From positions 124,001 through 188,000 of the forward strand of contig JBOEGQ010000002.1 of the NCBI GenBank assembly GCA_050633505.1: DNA of 64,000 nucleotides, given 5' to 3'. This DNA is from UBA1672 sp050633505 (lineage in GTDB: Bacteria; Pseudomonadota; Alphaproteobacteria; Micavibrionales; Micavibrionaceae). Under the pieces are notes generated by a model, which was not told the DNA's origin, made no database searches, and saw only the letters and a program-made list of their open reading frames with translations. The position numbers and the translations under genes were made by a program. Positions 23,976 to 33,635 of this stretch are shown in pieces; position 1 is the stretch's first letter, and every line of letters begins with the position of its first letter.

Positions 23976-25484
23976 TTATCCGGAAAAATAGGCATCAATC
24001 TTTGACAGCGTATCTTCAGAAATGTGCAGGCCTAACTTAGACCGTCGCCAAACCACATCCTCGGCAGAGGATGCCCATTCATAATTTTTCAAATAAGATA
24101 ATTCTGCCTCATATACAGAATCTCCGAAATACTCACCCAAATCGTCCAATGATTCTGCACCATGTAGAATACAGCCCATACACGTCCCGTAAGAGCGCAC
24201 ATAGCGCACAAGTAAACTTTCAGGGAGCCAGCTATATTCCGCCCTCTTGGCAGATAGAAATTTATAATAGCTAAGCCCTTCGAAATCCCCTCCCATCAAC
24301 GGAAGATCTGCCGTCCATCCACGCGCAGAACGCCCCGATACCTGCATAAGGCGATCTACAACATCTTCGGACAAAGCCCGATACGTTGTTAACTTTCCAC
24401 CAAATATAGATAAAAGCGGAGCTTCTGATCGCGTATGATGATAGATAAGGTAATCCCTACTCACTTCACTGGCGCTTTCCTGCCCATCATCTAATAAAGG
24501 GCGCACACCACTGAAAGAGAAAATGGCATCTGTCGGCTTCACCTGTTTTTTAAACGCATCATTCACGGCGGCGCACAGATATTCCATTTCTTGATCCGAG
24601 ATACGTGCATCACGTGGAATACCGTCATAATCCTCTTCCGTTGTCCCAACCAACGTATATTGCCCCTCATAAGGGGATACAAACACAATCCGGCCATCTG
24701 GTTGCTGCAACACATATGTCTGGTCACCATCATATAATTTATGAAAGATCAGGTGACTTCCTTTTACAAGCCTGACTGTTGGTAAATCAGGGTCTTTAAG
24801 CCCAACCCCCATCTCACTTAAAAATTGTCCCACCCAAGGCCCCGTTGCATTGACAACCATTGAGGCGGTAACATCCAGAACATCGCCCGAACGCATGTCG
24901 CGTAAGCCCACCTTCCAACGGCCATCAAACACAGATAAAGAACAACACCGTGTATGCGTTAGGATTTTGGCATCGCGCGCGGCCGCATCAACTGCGTTCA
25001 TCACCACAAGGCGTGTATCATCTCCCCAACAATCTGAATAAATCACGGCCTCTTCATATCCCTCATTCAATGGCCGGCAGATACCATCCGCGCCACAATC
25101 CACAAAACGTGACGGCGCAACGGTTTTCTTCCCGCCCAAATGATCGTAAAGCCATACCCCCAAACGTAACATCCAACGCGGGCGCACGTCGTGATCAACA
25201 GGTAGAACACATTCAATTGGATAAATAAGGTGCGGTGCGTTTCTAAGAAGGGTTTCACGCTCCTTCAGCGCCTGATGTACCATCAGGAATTCACGATATT
25301 CAAGATAACGCAATCCCCCATGGATAAGCTTTGTACTGGCTGATGACGTCGCACCGGCAAGATCCCCCTCTTCGATTAAGAGCACAGACAGCCCACGCCC
25401 CGCTGCATCTCTCGCGATGCCCGCGCCGTTAATACCACCACCAATTACGCACAAGTCATAATGAAGAATATCCATCTTATCCAC
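23976..25484 (-). CDS. glpD: Glycerol-3-phosphate dehydrogenase, FAD-dependent
   Basis: This is a 502-residue membrane-associated flavoenzyme that oxidises glycerol 3-phosphate to dihydroxyacetone phosphate and passes electrons to quinone. The FAD dinucleotide fold is at the N terminus (LCVIGGGINGAGIARDAAG), followed by LIEEGDLAGATSSASTKLIH and GGLRYLEYREF. NATGPWVGQF and SPYEGQYTLVGTTEEDY are further family blocks, and SIFGGKLTTYRAL ends the catalytic part before the DAO_C cap. Start may be GTG 25484 or ATG 25475. It lies 54 bp after the response-regulator gene. Confidence 0.96.
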   Translation of the reverse strand: MDKMDILHYDLCVIGGGINGAGIARDAAGRGLSVLLIEEGDLAGATSSASTKLIHGGLRYLEYREFLMVHQALKERETLLRNAPHLIYPIECVLPVDHDVRPRWMLRLGVWLYDHLGGKKTVAPSRFVDCGADGICRPLNEGYEEAVIYSDCWGDDTRLVVMNAVDAAARDAKILTHTRCCSLSVFDGRWKVGLRDMRSGDVLDVTASMVVNATGPWVGQFLSEMGVGLKDPDLPTVRLVKGSHLIFHKLYDGDQTYVLQQPDGRIVFVSPYEGQYTLVGTTEEDYDGIPRDARISDQEMEYLCAAVNDAFKKQVKPTDAIFSFSGVRPLLDDGQESASEVSRDYLIYHHTRSEAPLLSIFGGKLTTYRALSEDVVDRLMQVSGRSARGWTADLPLMGGDFEGLSYYKFLSAKRAEYSWLPESLLVRYVRSYGTCMGCILHGAESLDDLGEYFGDSVYEAELSYLKNYEWASSAEDVVWRRSKLGLHISEDTLSKIDAYFSG

Positions 25485-25538
25485 AAGGATACATCAAGAA
25501 ATGCAGTATGAAAAGAAAACAATTCACAGGAGGGATAA

Positions 25539-25949
25539 CTATCCCACCAAGTTGGCACGCGCAGCAACAATACGAAGCTTTGCTTCCAACTGCGCCGGAG
25601 AAAATGGTTTTTTGATATATCCGGTAACACCGGATGATTTTGCCTCAACGACAGAGTCCATATCACCCCGCCCCGTTACCATCAAAAACGGCATATCCGG
25701 ATCAACTGTCCGTAATTGTCTAAGCAACTCAACACCGGTCATACTCGGCATATTCCAATCACACACAATAATATCAACAAAATCAAACGCCGCATCAATA
25801 AAGGCCAATGCCTGCCTGCCGTCAGGTGCTTCGAATATTTGTGTGATACCGACCTCTGCCATCATATTCCGCACCAACGCACGGGCATCTTGTTGATCAT
25901 CAACAACCAAGATCTTCAAATCAGAGAAGCTTTTCTTTTCATCACCCAT
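25539..25949 (-). CDS. Single-domain CheY-like response regulator
   Basis: The 136-residue receiver has no output domain. LKILVVDDQQDARALVRNM carries the acidic pair, DIIVCDWNMPSMTGVELL has the phospho-Asp, LMVTGRGD the Thr, and GYIKKPFSPAQL the Lys. The start is the ATG at 25949, with GGAG 9 nt upstream, inside the 3' end of the hybrid kinase gene (8-nt overlap); the frame runs further upstream but that is kinase sequence. It should be phosphorylated by, or shuttle phosphate from, the kinase. Output target is unknown; glpD and glpK lie downstream. Confidence 0.88.
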   Translation of the reverse strand: MGDEKKSFSDLKILVVDDQQDARALVRNMMAEVGITQIFEAPDGRQALAFIDAAFDFVDIIVCDWNMPSMTGVELLRQLRTVDPDMPFLMVTGRGDMDSVVEAKSSGVTGYIKKPFSPAQLEAKLRIVAARANLVG

Positions 25950-28038
25950 CTTGGCCGACTCCATTTTTTCTAGATGTCTTCCATTGAGGCATGGCCTCCA
26001 ACGCAGACACATGAACTTGTGATCCTTCACGCAGCTTTTGTAAGAGTAACCCCGCCAATGCATCATAATTAACAGGCTTCGCCATAAAGGCAGCATCTTC
26101 AGGCAATGCAACAGGCGCCATATCTCCATTCGCCGGATAGCCGCTCATAAAAATAACCTTCACATCCGGGTTAAGTGATGTAACAAGCTCTGCAAGCTTC
26201 ACCCCATTCATTTCCGGCATAATGACATCCGTCAGAAGAATATCGATTTCATCTTCATTATCCTCAAACAACATCAAGGCCTGATCCCCATTAGGCGCAC
26301 CGATAACCTTTAGCCCAAGGTCTTCCAACATATTAGTCACCAACAGCAAAAGATCCGGCTCATCTTCCGCAACCAAAGCCGTAAATCCATCTAAACAAAT
26401 AGAAGACAAGTCCGTCTCATCCCCTGTAATAACCTTGGTTTGCTTCTCATAACACCGTGGCACATAAAGTGAAAAATTCGTTCCCTCTCCCAGTTTGGAG
26501 GAAACATCGAACACACCACCCATTTCCTGTACCAAGCCATAAACAACAGATAAGCCAAGCCCCGTACCTTTACCCTGCTCTTTCGTGGAAAAGAACGGAT
26601 CAAAAATCCGCTCAATAACCTTGTCATCCATTCCCGTTCCTGTATCAGAAACACTTAGACAGACGAGATTTTCGACCTCAATTTTATTTTGAACATTATC
26701 GGGTACATCATCGGGAACAGGACATGAGACAGAAATGGACAACACGCCACCTTCATCCCCCATTGCATCACGCGCATTAATCGCCAAATTCATCAAGATC
26801 TGCCCAAGGGAGTCAGCACTCGCCCTGATGTTTACATTATGATCGGGAATGGATACTTCAAGATCAACGGAAACACCCAACAAAGGAATAAGCAGCTCCT
26901 TTTGTTCATAAATAATATCGCGAACATCAACAACGCTCTTCTCGACCACTTTATGTCGGCTGAATGTCAGCATTTTACGCGTTAATCCAGCCCCACGTTG
27001 TGATGCGGCATCAATTTTATCGAGATAACCTTTTGCCTGCTCAAATTCATCCCCCAACAGGTTATTAGCCATGACACTATACCCGCCAATAATCGATAGG
27101 ATATTATTAAAGTCATGCGCCACACCTGCCGCCAATTGCCCCAATGATTCCAGTTTCTGCACATGAAAAAATTCTGACTCACGTTGCTTTAACAACGTCA
27201 CCTCCGAAACCAGCCCAACAAATAAATCTAACGTTCCGTTATCAAACACAGGTGTTAACGTCATACTAAACTGTCTAAGTTGCCCGTCACGCTCAACTTC
27301 CAATGCAACATCTACGCTCTGCGGATCGGCCATTGCGGCAATGAATTTCTCTCGCTCTTGCTTATCAACAAACATGTTAAGCAATATATTCCAATTTGCA
27401 CCAAGCAGATCCTGCCGTACGTATCCCGCAAACTCACAGAATGCATCATTTGCAAATAAAATAGGATTTCCATCCAATTTCGGATCGCTCATAATAATGC
27501 CGGTTGTTGTTGCCTGTATTGCCAACATCAACTGTCGATTAATAATATTGAGCTGTATGAGGTCTTCTTCCCGTTGCTGCCCCATACGAATATCAAACAG
27601 ATTAAAGACCGTCATTTTCCCCGGAACATCTGTTGCATCAACCAGATATAACCCCTGATCCTTACAATCAATCACTTCACGAAAAGATGGCTCTGCATCA
27701 CCTTTATTAAAATCATTAAGAACCGCGTTTCTGACACTCTCATCAAAATCCGCAGCATTATCGTACAAACAGTTCAGAAATGTCTCTCTGGTTAGCTCCT
27801 CAAGCGAGGCAGAGACAATTGGAGATAAATGCCTGTATGCCCGTTTATTGGCTCTCATAAAGCATCCATCATGATCAAAGATGATTTTCCCATGATCCGA
27901 TGCCTCCATAACTTCATCCAGAAAATTAGAAGCAGCAATCTTGCTTCGATAGAAGTAATACATCAGGCAAAAACACCCTAGCGTTGTAAAACAAAGCAAT
28001 AGCGTTTCTACATATACAACGGCACCTAAATCATTCAT
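25942..28038 (-). CDS. Hybrid sensor histidine kinase with PAS domains and receiver
   Basis: The 698-residue protein has one N-terminal membrane helix (about 8-30), a first PAS-like region (about 40-150), a second PAS (about 170-285, with FANDAFCEFAGYVRQDLLG), a HisKA dimerisation domain with phospho-acceptor His308 (GQLAAGVAHDFNNILSI), an ATPase domain (NLAINARDAMGD, VSDTGTGMDD, GKGTGLGLSVVYGL) and a C-terminal receiver (LVAEDEPD, DILLTDVIMPEMNGV, with AKPV). The AHDFNN His box and trailing receiver resemble CckA-type kinases, but the domain order alone does not prove that identity. It is the first gene of a kinase-regulator-glpD-glpK run. Confidence 0.9.
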   Translation of the reverse strand: MNDLGAVVYVETLLLCFTTLGCFCLMYYFYRSKIAASNFLDEVMEASDHGKIIFDHDGCFMRANKRAYRHLSPIVSASLEELTRETFLNCLYDNAADFDESVRNAVLNDFNKGDAEPSFREVIDCKDQGLYLVDATDVPGKMTVFNLFDIRMGQQREEDLIQLNIINRQLMLAIQATTTGIIMSDPKLDGNPILFANDAFCEFAGYVRQDLLGANWNILLNMFVDKQEREKFIAAMADPQSVDVALEVERDGQLRQFSMTLTPVFDNGTLDLFVGLVSEVTLLKQRESEFFHVQKLESLGQLAAGVAHDFNNILSIIGGYSVMANNLLGDEFEQAKGYLDKIDAASQRGAGLTRKMLTFSRHKVVEKSVVDVRDIIYEQKELLIPLLGVSVDLEVSIPDHNVNIRASADSLGQILMNLAINARDAMGDEGGVLSISVSCPVPDDVPDNVQNKIEVENLVCLSVSDTGTGMDDKVIERIFDPFFSTKEQGKGTGLGLSVVYGLVQEMGGVFDVSSKLGEGTNFSLYVPRCYEKQTKVITGDETDLSSICLDGFTALVAEDEPDLLLLVTNMLEDLGLKVIGAPNGDQALMLFEDNEDEIDILLTDVIMPEMNGVKLAELVTSLNPDVKVIFMSGYPANGDMAPVALPEDAAFMAKPVNYDALAGLLLQKLREGSQVHVSALEAMPQWKTSRKNGVGQDG

Positions 28039-28235
28039 AAATCTTTAAGAATCTTCCCTAAACACACAAAACACAAAATAAAACGTTTATTTCGCCACTT
28101 AGGATTGTACACTATACATAAACCTCATCGCAAATATTAATTAAGTATTTGACACACAAAAGTATTTCATACAAAATGCGCGAGTATTTTAATACTCAAT
28201 TCTTTGTTTTTTATTTCCATTCTATTGAACATCAC

Positions 28236-30347
28236 ATGCGTCCCAAACGTAGACTTCAGTCATACCGTAGAGATAAGATAAATATACTTATAGTTGTTTT
28301 TTGTGGTGTTTTATGCATTTTCGAATCGGCTAAAGCACAGTACACCCCTTCTGCAACTGGTTTCCTTGGACTTAATACGATTCCAAACGCAAGAATGTCC
28401 AAAACAGGCACAATTCGTACGGGATTATCGATCACAGATCCATATATGCATGGCTTTGCAGGTATTCAAGTCGCACGCCCCCTTTACATCCAAATACGAC
28501 AAAGCGTTGAAACATCGAATATTTTCGAAGAAACAAAGGGGCTGTATCCGGGATTGGACATTAAACTACAGGTACTAAAAGAACAAAAATACATCCCTGA
28601 GATTGCCATTGGATTACAATCCGCCATCGGGCACAAACGCAGCGCGGGTGAGTATATAAGCCTTTCTAAAAGATATGAAAACTTTGACCTAACCGCAGGC
28701 ATTGGATGGGGGAGATATGGCACAGCAGCCCATTTTGACAATCCATTAAAAGCAATAAGCAGCCACTTCGGGAAAGACCGAAACTTCGATAACCCTTCAT
28801 CAAACGGCCCGACAAACTGGTTTTCCGGGGATTCAGTTGGCATTTTTGCAGGCGTAGAATACTTTCTCCCCGCTGAAGGGCTTTCCTTAAAATTTGATTA
28901 TGGCGCAGACAGGTATAGCGCAGAGCAAAATGCCTTTAATTACAACGCCCCTGCCCCATGGAGCGTAGGGGTATCCTATAACCATAATGACTGGATCAAT
29001 GCAGGCCTCGCAATGCAAGGCACCGATAGAGTAATGGGACGCATTGCCTTCTCACCAACCCCCTCTCAATGGCCGCTCACACATAAACGTTACAAAAACA
29101 AAGCTCCGTTTAAAAAGCAACAAAGCGATACAACAGATATAGATGCAATTTACACCGCTGCTGATAACGAAAACATAAAACTGCTTCACTTAGAAGAAAA
29201 TCAAGACCGTATTCACGCAACAATTGCCTTAAGCGATCAAAGCGCAACACCAAAGCAAATTGGCAGAGCCCTCACCCATATCTTTGAACATAGTGCGGAT
29301 ACAGTAAAACAGGCCAACGTTACAATGAACAATCAAGGATTAAACAGTGCAACCTTACAAATCTTACGCAGTGATGTGGAAAAAGCTCTGGATAAAAATA
29401 ATAGTAGCGCATCCGAAATATGGAATAACACTGATTTTGTAGTTGCGCCCCCTACCTTTCTTTCTCCCGTCAAAAAGTTACCCACAAAGGGGATAAAATA
29501 CAGTTATGCCCTTCACTTACAGAATGATTTAAGCCTGTCCGAAGAACATGTTGGCGGTGTATACCGCACATCGCTCATCGCACGGGGGCAATATTCGCCT
29601 TTTTTAAACTTTTTGGGGCATGCATCTTTACGCGTCAATTTATTTGACAACCTTAATAAAATTGAAGAGCTGAACGAGATTAGCGGACAACCACTACGCC
29701 GGGATATTGAACAATTTGCCAATGAGCGGGTGAGCATAGACACCTTGGCAAGCAGCTACACCCATAGTTTTTCACCAGAATGGCACGCCTCAACAACCTT
29801 TGGATACCTGGATGAATTTTACGCAGGATACGGCGGGGAGATATTATACCGCCCATTTTCTTCTCGCTTTGCCATTGGTGCAGATATCTGGAACCTACAG
29901 CGCCGCGCACCAGATAACACTTTAAATCTGGCGCTCACATCTGAAAAAACGACGAGCGGACACCTGAACCTATGGTACGATATGCCACATAATCATATGA
30001 CACTAAAACTACGCGCAGGGCGTTTTCTATTTGGGGATTATGGCGGATCAATCGGCGTGGAAAAAATATTTAGAAACGGCGCAAAAATCGGGGGCGAACT
30101 GGCGCTAACATCACACTATGATCAGAATATTTATGCCGGAAGAAGCCAATCATATCATAAACTTTACCTATCCCTACCATTGGGAAGCGCAAAATATATC
30201 CCTCAAGGCAGTGAGATACGCACACAAATCAAACCTCTGGGACGTTATGCCGGGCAAAGCTTAGAAAAACCGATCGATCTTTATACAGTGACAAACAACA
30301 TGTCTCTCAACCACATGGCAACACACTGGGACAGCCTACTCGACTAA
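28236..30347 (+). CDS. YjbH-family outer-membrane beta-barrel protein
   Basis: From the ATG at 28236 the protein is 703 residues, with a signal peptide (basic start, INILIVVFCGVLCIF, then ESAKA/Q). The mature N terminus PSATGFLGLNTIPNARM and GTIRTGLSITDPYMHGF is the YjbH (DUF940) signature, and many amphipathic aromatic strands follow to the end. YjbH proteins are outer-membrane proteins linked to exopolysaccharide export; in E. coli yjbEFGH form one operon. No yjbE, F or G homologue is adjacent here. Two upstream starts (28149, 28176) would add a long atypical N region. It is convergent with the next gene, 4 bp apart. Confidence 0.85.
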   Translation: MRPKRRLQSYRRDKINILIVVFCGVLCIFESAKAQYTPSATGFLGLNTIPNARMSKTGTIRTGLSITDPYMHGFAGIQVARPLYIQIRQSVETSNIFEETKGLYPGLDIKLQVLKEQKYIPEIAIGLQSAIGHKRSAGEYISLSKRYENFDLTAGIGWGRYGTAAHFDNPLKAISSHFGKDRNFDNPSSNGPTNWFSGDSVGIFAGVEYFLPAEGLSLKFDYGADRYSAEQNAFNYNAPAPWSVGVSYNHNDWINAGLAMQGTDRVMGRIAFSPTPSQWPLTHKRYKNKAPFKKQQSDTTDIDAIYTAADNENIKLLHLEENQDRIHATIALSDQSATPKQIGRALTHIFEHSADTVKQANVTMNNQGLNSATLQILRSDVEKALDKNNSSASEIWNNTDFVVAPPTFLSPVKKLPTKGIKYSYALHLQNDLSLSEEHVGGVYRTSLIARGQYSPFLNFLGHASLRVNLFDNLNKIEELNEISGQPLRRDIEQFANERVSIDTLASSYTHSFSPEWHASTTFGYLDEFYAGYGGEILYRPFSSRFAIGADIWNLQRRAPDNTLNLALTSEKTTSGHLNLWYDMPHNHMTLKLRAGRFLFGDYGGSIGVEKIFRNGAKIGGELALTSHYDQNIYAGRSQSYHKLYLSLPLGSAKYIPQGSEIRTQIKPLGRYAGQSLEKPIDLYTVTNNMSLNHMATHWDSLLD

Positions 30348-30351
30348 CCCC

Positions 30352-32148
30352 TTAACCAAAATCCATTGGCACATTATCGGCTTTGTCACATCCACCGCCT
30401 TTTTGCGGCCGCTCTTGTACCACGGGCATAATTGCCTCGGCAAACGGCAACGTAACAAGCCCGAACCGACGGCGGCTCTTCGCAATATCTTCGTCTGTTT
30501 CATAAACTGCCGCACGCGGGCTTGTATGTGGCATAATCAATTCCATAACCGACTTACGCGATCTTTCCTGCGTATAAACATCCATACCGGGCTGATAGCG
30601 GAACAGTATATCTTCATCAATCTCGTTAACAACGTCCAACCCGGACAAGCCACGACGGATTTGAGATATCTCAATATCATTGTCCTTTGTATTACGAGAT
30701 GCCTCAATACAAATCATACTCCCATTGAATTGCCCCTGATATTCCTCTGGCGCGCGTAATTTATCATTCGCACAAAGGGCGTCACTATCCCAAGCATAAA
30801 TAGTAATTTCTCTCTTCGGGTTTTCATGGAATACACCATAAACACCATTATCACATTCAAAAAGGCGCGTATATTTATCAACCCAATATTCTGTTATCGG
30901 CAAGTTCAACTGATGCATCGTCAATAAGAATTCCTCAAGAGAATCCCCCCTCAGATCATCTTCCATTTTCGCGCTGACATATTTATTCAGACGCAAAACA
31001 TCTTCAAAGCCAATACAAACATTATCTCCTGCTTTACACACCTCAGGATCGGCATGCGGCGTAAATTTATGTAAGTTATGACGCCCAAACAATAAATTAC
31101 CATACCCCTTCAGATATTGCTGAGAATTATCTTCCCCATATACTCGCTTCCCATTCCCGAATAAACGTGCACGAACACGCCCAAACATCCCCTTTAGATC
31201 ATCATACGTCTCTTCCGCAAGACCATGCACAACTGCATGATACGCCGTTACCGCCGCAGCAATCTTGAACCCACTATCAGGATCCTTAGCATATGTTGCA
31301 CCAACAACCAATGCAGTTGGCACGACCATATCCATACGAGAGTGAACATAGTTAAAGACACGCGGTAAAAATGATTTGCAGTGAAATGCAAAGCCCGGCT
31401 GCTGATAAAGGTTTTTCTGTTCCCAAGCAGCCTCATCCCCCGCACGGCGATCTTCATCAATTGCAACGCGAGCATCTAAGTAATTTCCACGCCCATCGTG
31501 TAATTCCTTAGATACAGATGAAATACCATCCTTGACAACATCATCGCGAAAACGCACAGGTAAAAAATGCTCACCCTTTCGATCACGATAAACGGACAGA
31601 TGCTTTGTCGCAGTGCCTGTTTCTTTATTCAAAACATGTGCTGCATAACCTTTCAAATTAAAGAAAACATCATGGCCGTTACCATAAAATGCCTGATTTA
31701 CATTATGGTGTAGCCCCTCCACATTCTCAAAAGAAACGCCAACATGGCGATAATGACTAGATCTCTCCCCCAAGTTACCATCAAAACGCTTCATCCGTTT
31801 TGCAAACTCTTCGAAGATTGCCCCCTTATTACTATTGTCAGACTTCAACGGAAGCGATGCAATTGGGTAACTATTCGACTGCCCATCTTCAGCTAGAACA
31901 ATAGAACCACCACTATTCGCTTCTCCGGACAAATTAACCGCAGATTTAGACACCCATAACATACAATCATTCTGATCACGATTAATAGTAACGCGAAATG
32001 ACCACCCCTTTGGACTAAAGAAGATTCCACAATAATTCGGATCATCATCTCCCCCGAATTTCCATGGCATATCAACTGTTTGTTTAGAATTTACATCGCG
32101 AACGCGCTCAACATAATCAATATATGCCGCATCATTGAAATCGCTCAT
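30352..32148 (-). CDS. Orphan protein, 598 aa
   Basis: A large soluble-looking protein with no signal peptide. Its middle has one fairly hydrophobic stretch (MVVPTALVVGATYAKDP, about 295-310, then an Ala/Val helix). Distinctive pieces are GIFFSPKGWSFRVTINRD near 42, GNGHDVFFNLKGYAAHVL near 155, and a Lys/Gly/Cys-rich end (QKGGGCDKADN). Length, acidity and lack of any known motif make it an orphan. It has its own ~470-bp upstream gap and no co-transcribed partner. Confidence 0.6.
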   Translation of the reverse strand: MSDFNDAAYIDYVERVRDVNSKQTVDMPWKFGGDDDPNYCGIFFSPKGWSFRVTINRDQNDCMLWVSKSAVNLSGEANSGGSIVLAEDGQSNSYPIASLPLKSDNSNKGAIFEEFAKRMKRFDGNLGERSSHYRHVGVSFENVEGLHHNVNQAFYGNGHDVFFNLKGYAAHVLNKETGTATKHLSVYRDRKGEHFLPVRFRDDVVKDGISSVSKELHDGRGNYLDARVAIDEDRRAGDEAAWEQKNLYQQPGFAFHCKSFLPRVFNYVHSRMDMVVPTALVVGATYAKDPDSGFKIAAAVTAYHAVVHGLAEETYDDLKGMFGRVRARLFGNGKRVYGEDNSQQYLKGYGNLLFGRHNLHKFTPHADPEVCKAGDNVCIGFEDVLRLNKYVSAKMEDDLRGDSLEEFLLTMHQLNLPITEYWVDKYTRLFECDNGVYGVFHENPKREITIYAWDSDALCANDKLRAPEEYQGQFNGSMICIEASRNTKDNDIEISQIRRGLSGLDVVNEIDEDILFRYQPGMDVYTQERSRKSVMELIMPHTSPRAAVYETDEDIAKSRRRFGLVTLPFAEAIMPVVQERPQKGGGCDKADNVPMDFG

Positions 32149-32356
32149 CCCTTACCACCACCGCCTGTTACGGATTTTTAGTTTTCATATTTTGAAAAAA
32201 CTCTACGCCTTTTCATAAAATCCGTCAAAAGATTTATCAAATAAACGCCGTAATTCACTTTACCACGTTAAATAATACGTAAAACAAACATACTCATCAA
32301 GTCCAATACTATTATCGCATATGAGATATGACAAAAACAGATCCATCCCCTACTTC

Positions 32357-32382
32357 AAAAAAAGAACCGCCCGAAGGCGGCT
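32357..32382 (-). terminator. Rho-independent terminator for the rluD transcript
   Basis: On the minus strand: AGCCGCC-ttcg-GGCGG followed by TTCTTTTTTT. Stem CCGCC/GGCGG (32367-32371 / 32376-32380) with a stable tetraloop and a T-run. It is about 240 bp after the rluD stop. The surrounding gap 32149-32618 is otherwise AT-rich, with no gene I can support. Confidence 0.85.
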
Positions 32383-32586
32383 AGAGAGTATCTGAAAACT
32401 TTACTTAGGTTATTGGCAAAAGGAAAATATTATATACAAACCCTACACCCCATTTTTAATAAATCAAACCGTATCGTTTATAAACCCTCAAACTTAACTT
32501 AACAAATCTTCTTTTTCGGAGATAAAGAACATAAAAAAACAACTTCGCTTACAACTTGTTATTCATACACCTTACACTTTCAATAA

Positions 32587-32604
32587 TACATAAAATTTTA
32601 TGTA
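32587..32604. repeat. 18-bp perfect palindrome just after rluD
   Basis: TACATAAAATTTTATGTA lies 15 bp after the rluD stop. It may be a regulator site or a loose stem at the transcript end. It is AT-only apart from two G/C pairs, so chance is a real alternative in this AT-rich gap. Confidence 0.35.
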
Positions 32605-32618
32605 AATACAAAGAAAAA

Positions 32619-33599
32619 TTATTTACTAAGCTTTTTCAGGGTGTTAGCTATATCCTCTGGCATGGGACACTCAAAAAACATCTCTTCTTCTGAAATCGGG
32701 TGAATAAACCGTATGGCTCTGGCATGTAACATTTGACGCTTTAATTCCAAGAATTCTTTAATTACTTCTGATGGGTGACCTGCCTTTTTAAGATTAGAAA
32801 TTAACCCGGTGTTTTGGGGGCCATATAATGGGTCCCCAACCAATGGATTACCGATGGCCTCCATATGCACACGAATTTGATGCGTACGCCCCGTATCCAG
32901 AGAACATTCAACCAAAGAAAAAACATCACTATAATTCTCAATCACCTTATAATGTGTACGTGCATCTTTCGGAGAATTACTCATCACACTCATCTTTAAA
33001 CGATTGTGCCTATGCCGGCCTATTGGCCTATCAACACTCCCCTTAATCGGCAAAGGAACCCCAAGAACCAACGCATGGTATATTCGACTTAACGACCTAT
33101 CTGCCAACTGTGCTGATAGGTATTGATGAGCATGATCTGTTTTGGCAACCATCATCAAACCACTGGTGTCTTTATCAAGACGATGAACAATGCCCGGGCG
33201 CAGTTCTCCGCCAATACCGGATAAGCTATCTCCACAATAATGCTGTAGAGCATTCACCAATGTTCCACTCCAATTCCCTGCCCCCGGATGGACAACCATT
33301 CCAACGGCCTTATTAACAACCAGAAGCTCCTCATCTTCATAAACAATGTCCAACGGAATATCTTCCGGCTCTATACTACTTGGCTCAGGTGGGGGAACAT
33401 GCACAACAAACACATCTTCCAATTCCGTTTTTAAAGAGGCCGTCTTTAAGACAACCCCATTGCGTAAAACTTGCCCATCAGAGATTAAAGATTGCAAACG
33501 CGCACGCGACAAATCTTCACATACAAGACTTAAAAACTTATCTGCACGCAGTCCAATATATTCATCCTGCACAGAGAATTCTAATGCATCACTTCCCAT
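32619..33599 (-). CDS. rluD: RluD-type 23S rRNA pseudouridine synthase
   Basis: The 326-residue protein has an N-terminal S4-like RNA-binding domain (GLRADKFLSLVCEDLSRARL near 16-35), then the RluA/RluD catalytic domain. Visible boxes are VVNKAVGMVVHPGAG, the active-site RPGIVHRLDKDTSGLMM with Asp142, and CSLDTGRTHQIRVHM followed by GNPLVGDPLYG. It isomerises uridines in the stem-loop of helix 69 of 23S rRNA if orthologous to RluD; RluC cannot be formally excluded, but the S4 domain and neighbourhood fit RluD. A terminator lies downstream. Confidence 0.92.
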   Translation of the reverse strand: MGSDALEFSVQDEYIGLRADKFLSLVCEDLSRARLQSLISDGQVLRNGVVLKTASLKTELEDVFVVHVPPPEPSSIEPEDIPLDIVYEDEELLVVNKAVGMVVHPGAGNWSGTLVNALQHYCGDSLSGIGGELRPGIVHRLDKDTSGLMMVAKTDHAHQYLSAQLADRSLSRIYHALVLGVPLPIKGSVDRPIGRHRHNRLKMSVMSNSPKDARTHYKVIENYSDVFSLVECSLDTGRTHQIRVHMEAIGNPLVGDPLYGPQNTGLISNLKKAGHPSEVIKEFLELKRQMLHARAIRFIHPISEEEMFFECPMPEDIANTLKKLSK

Positions 33600-33635
33600 A
33601 TCCCAAATAACCCATTGTTTTTTAAATTGAAAATA

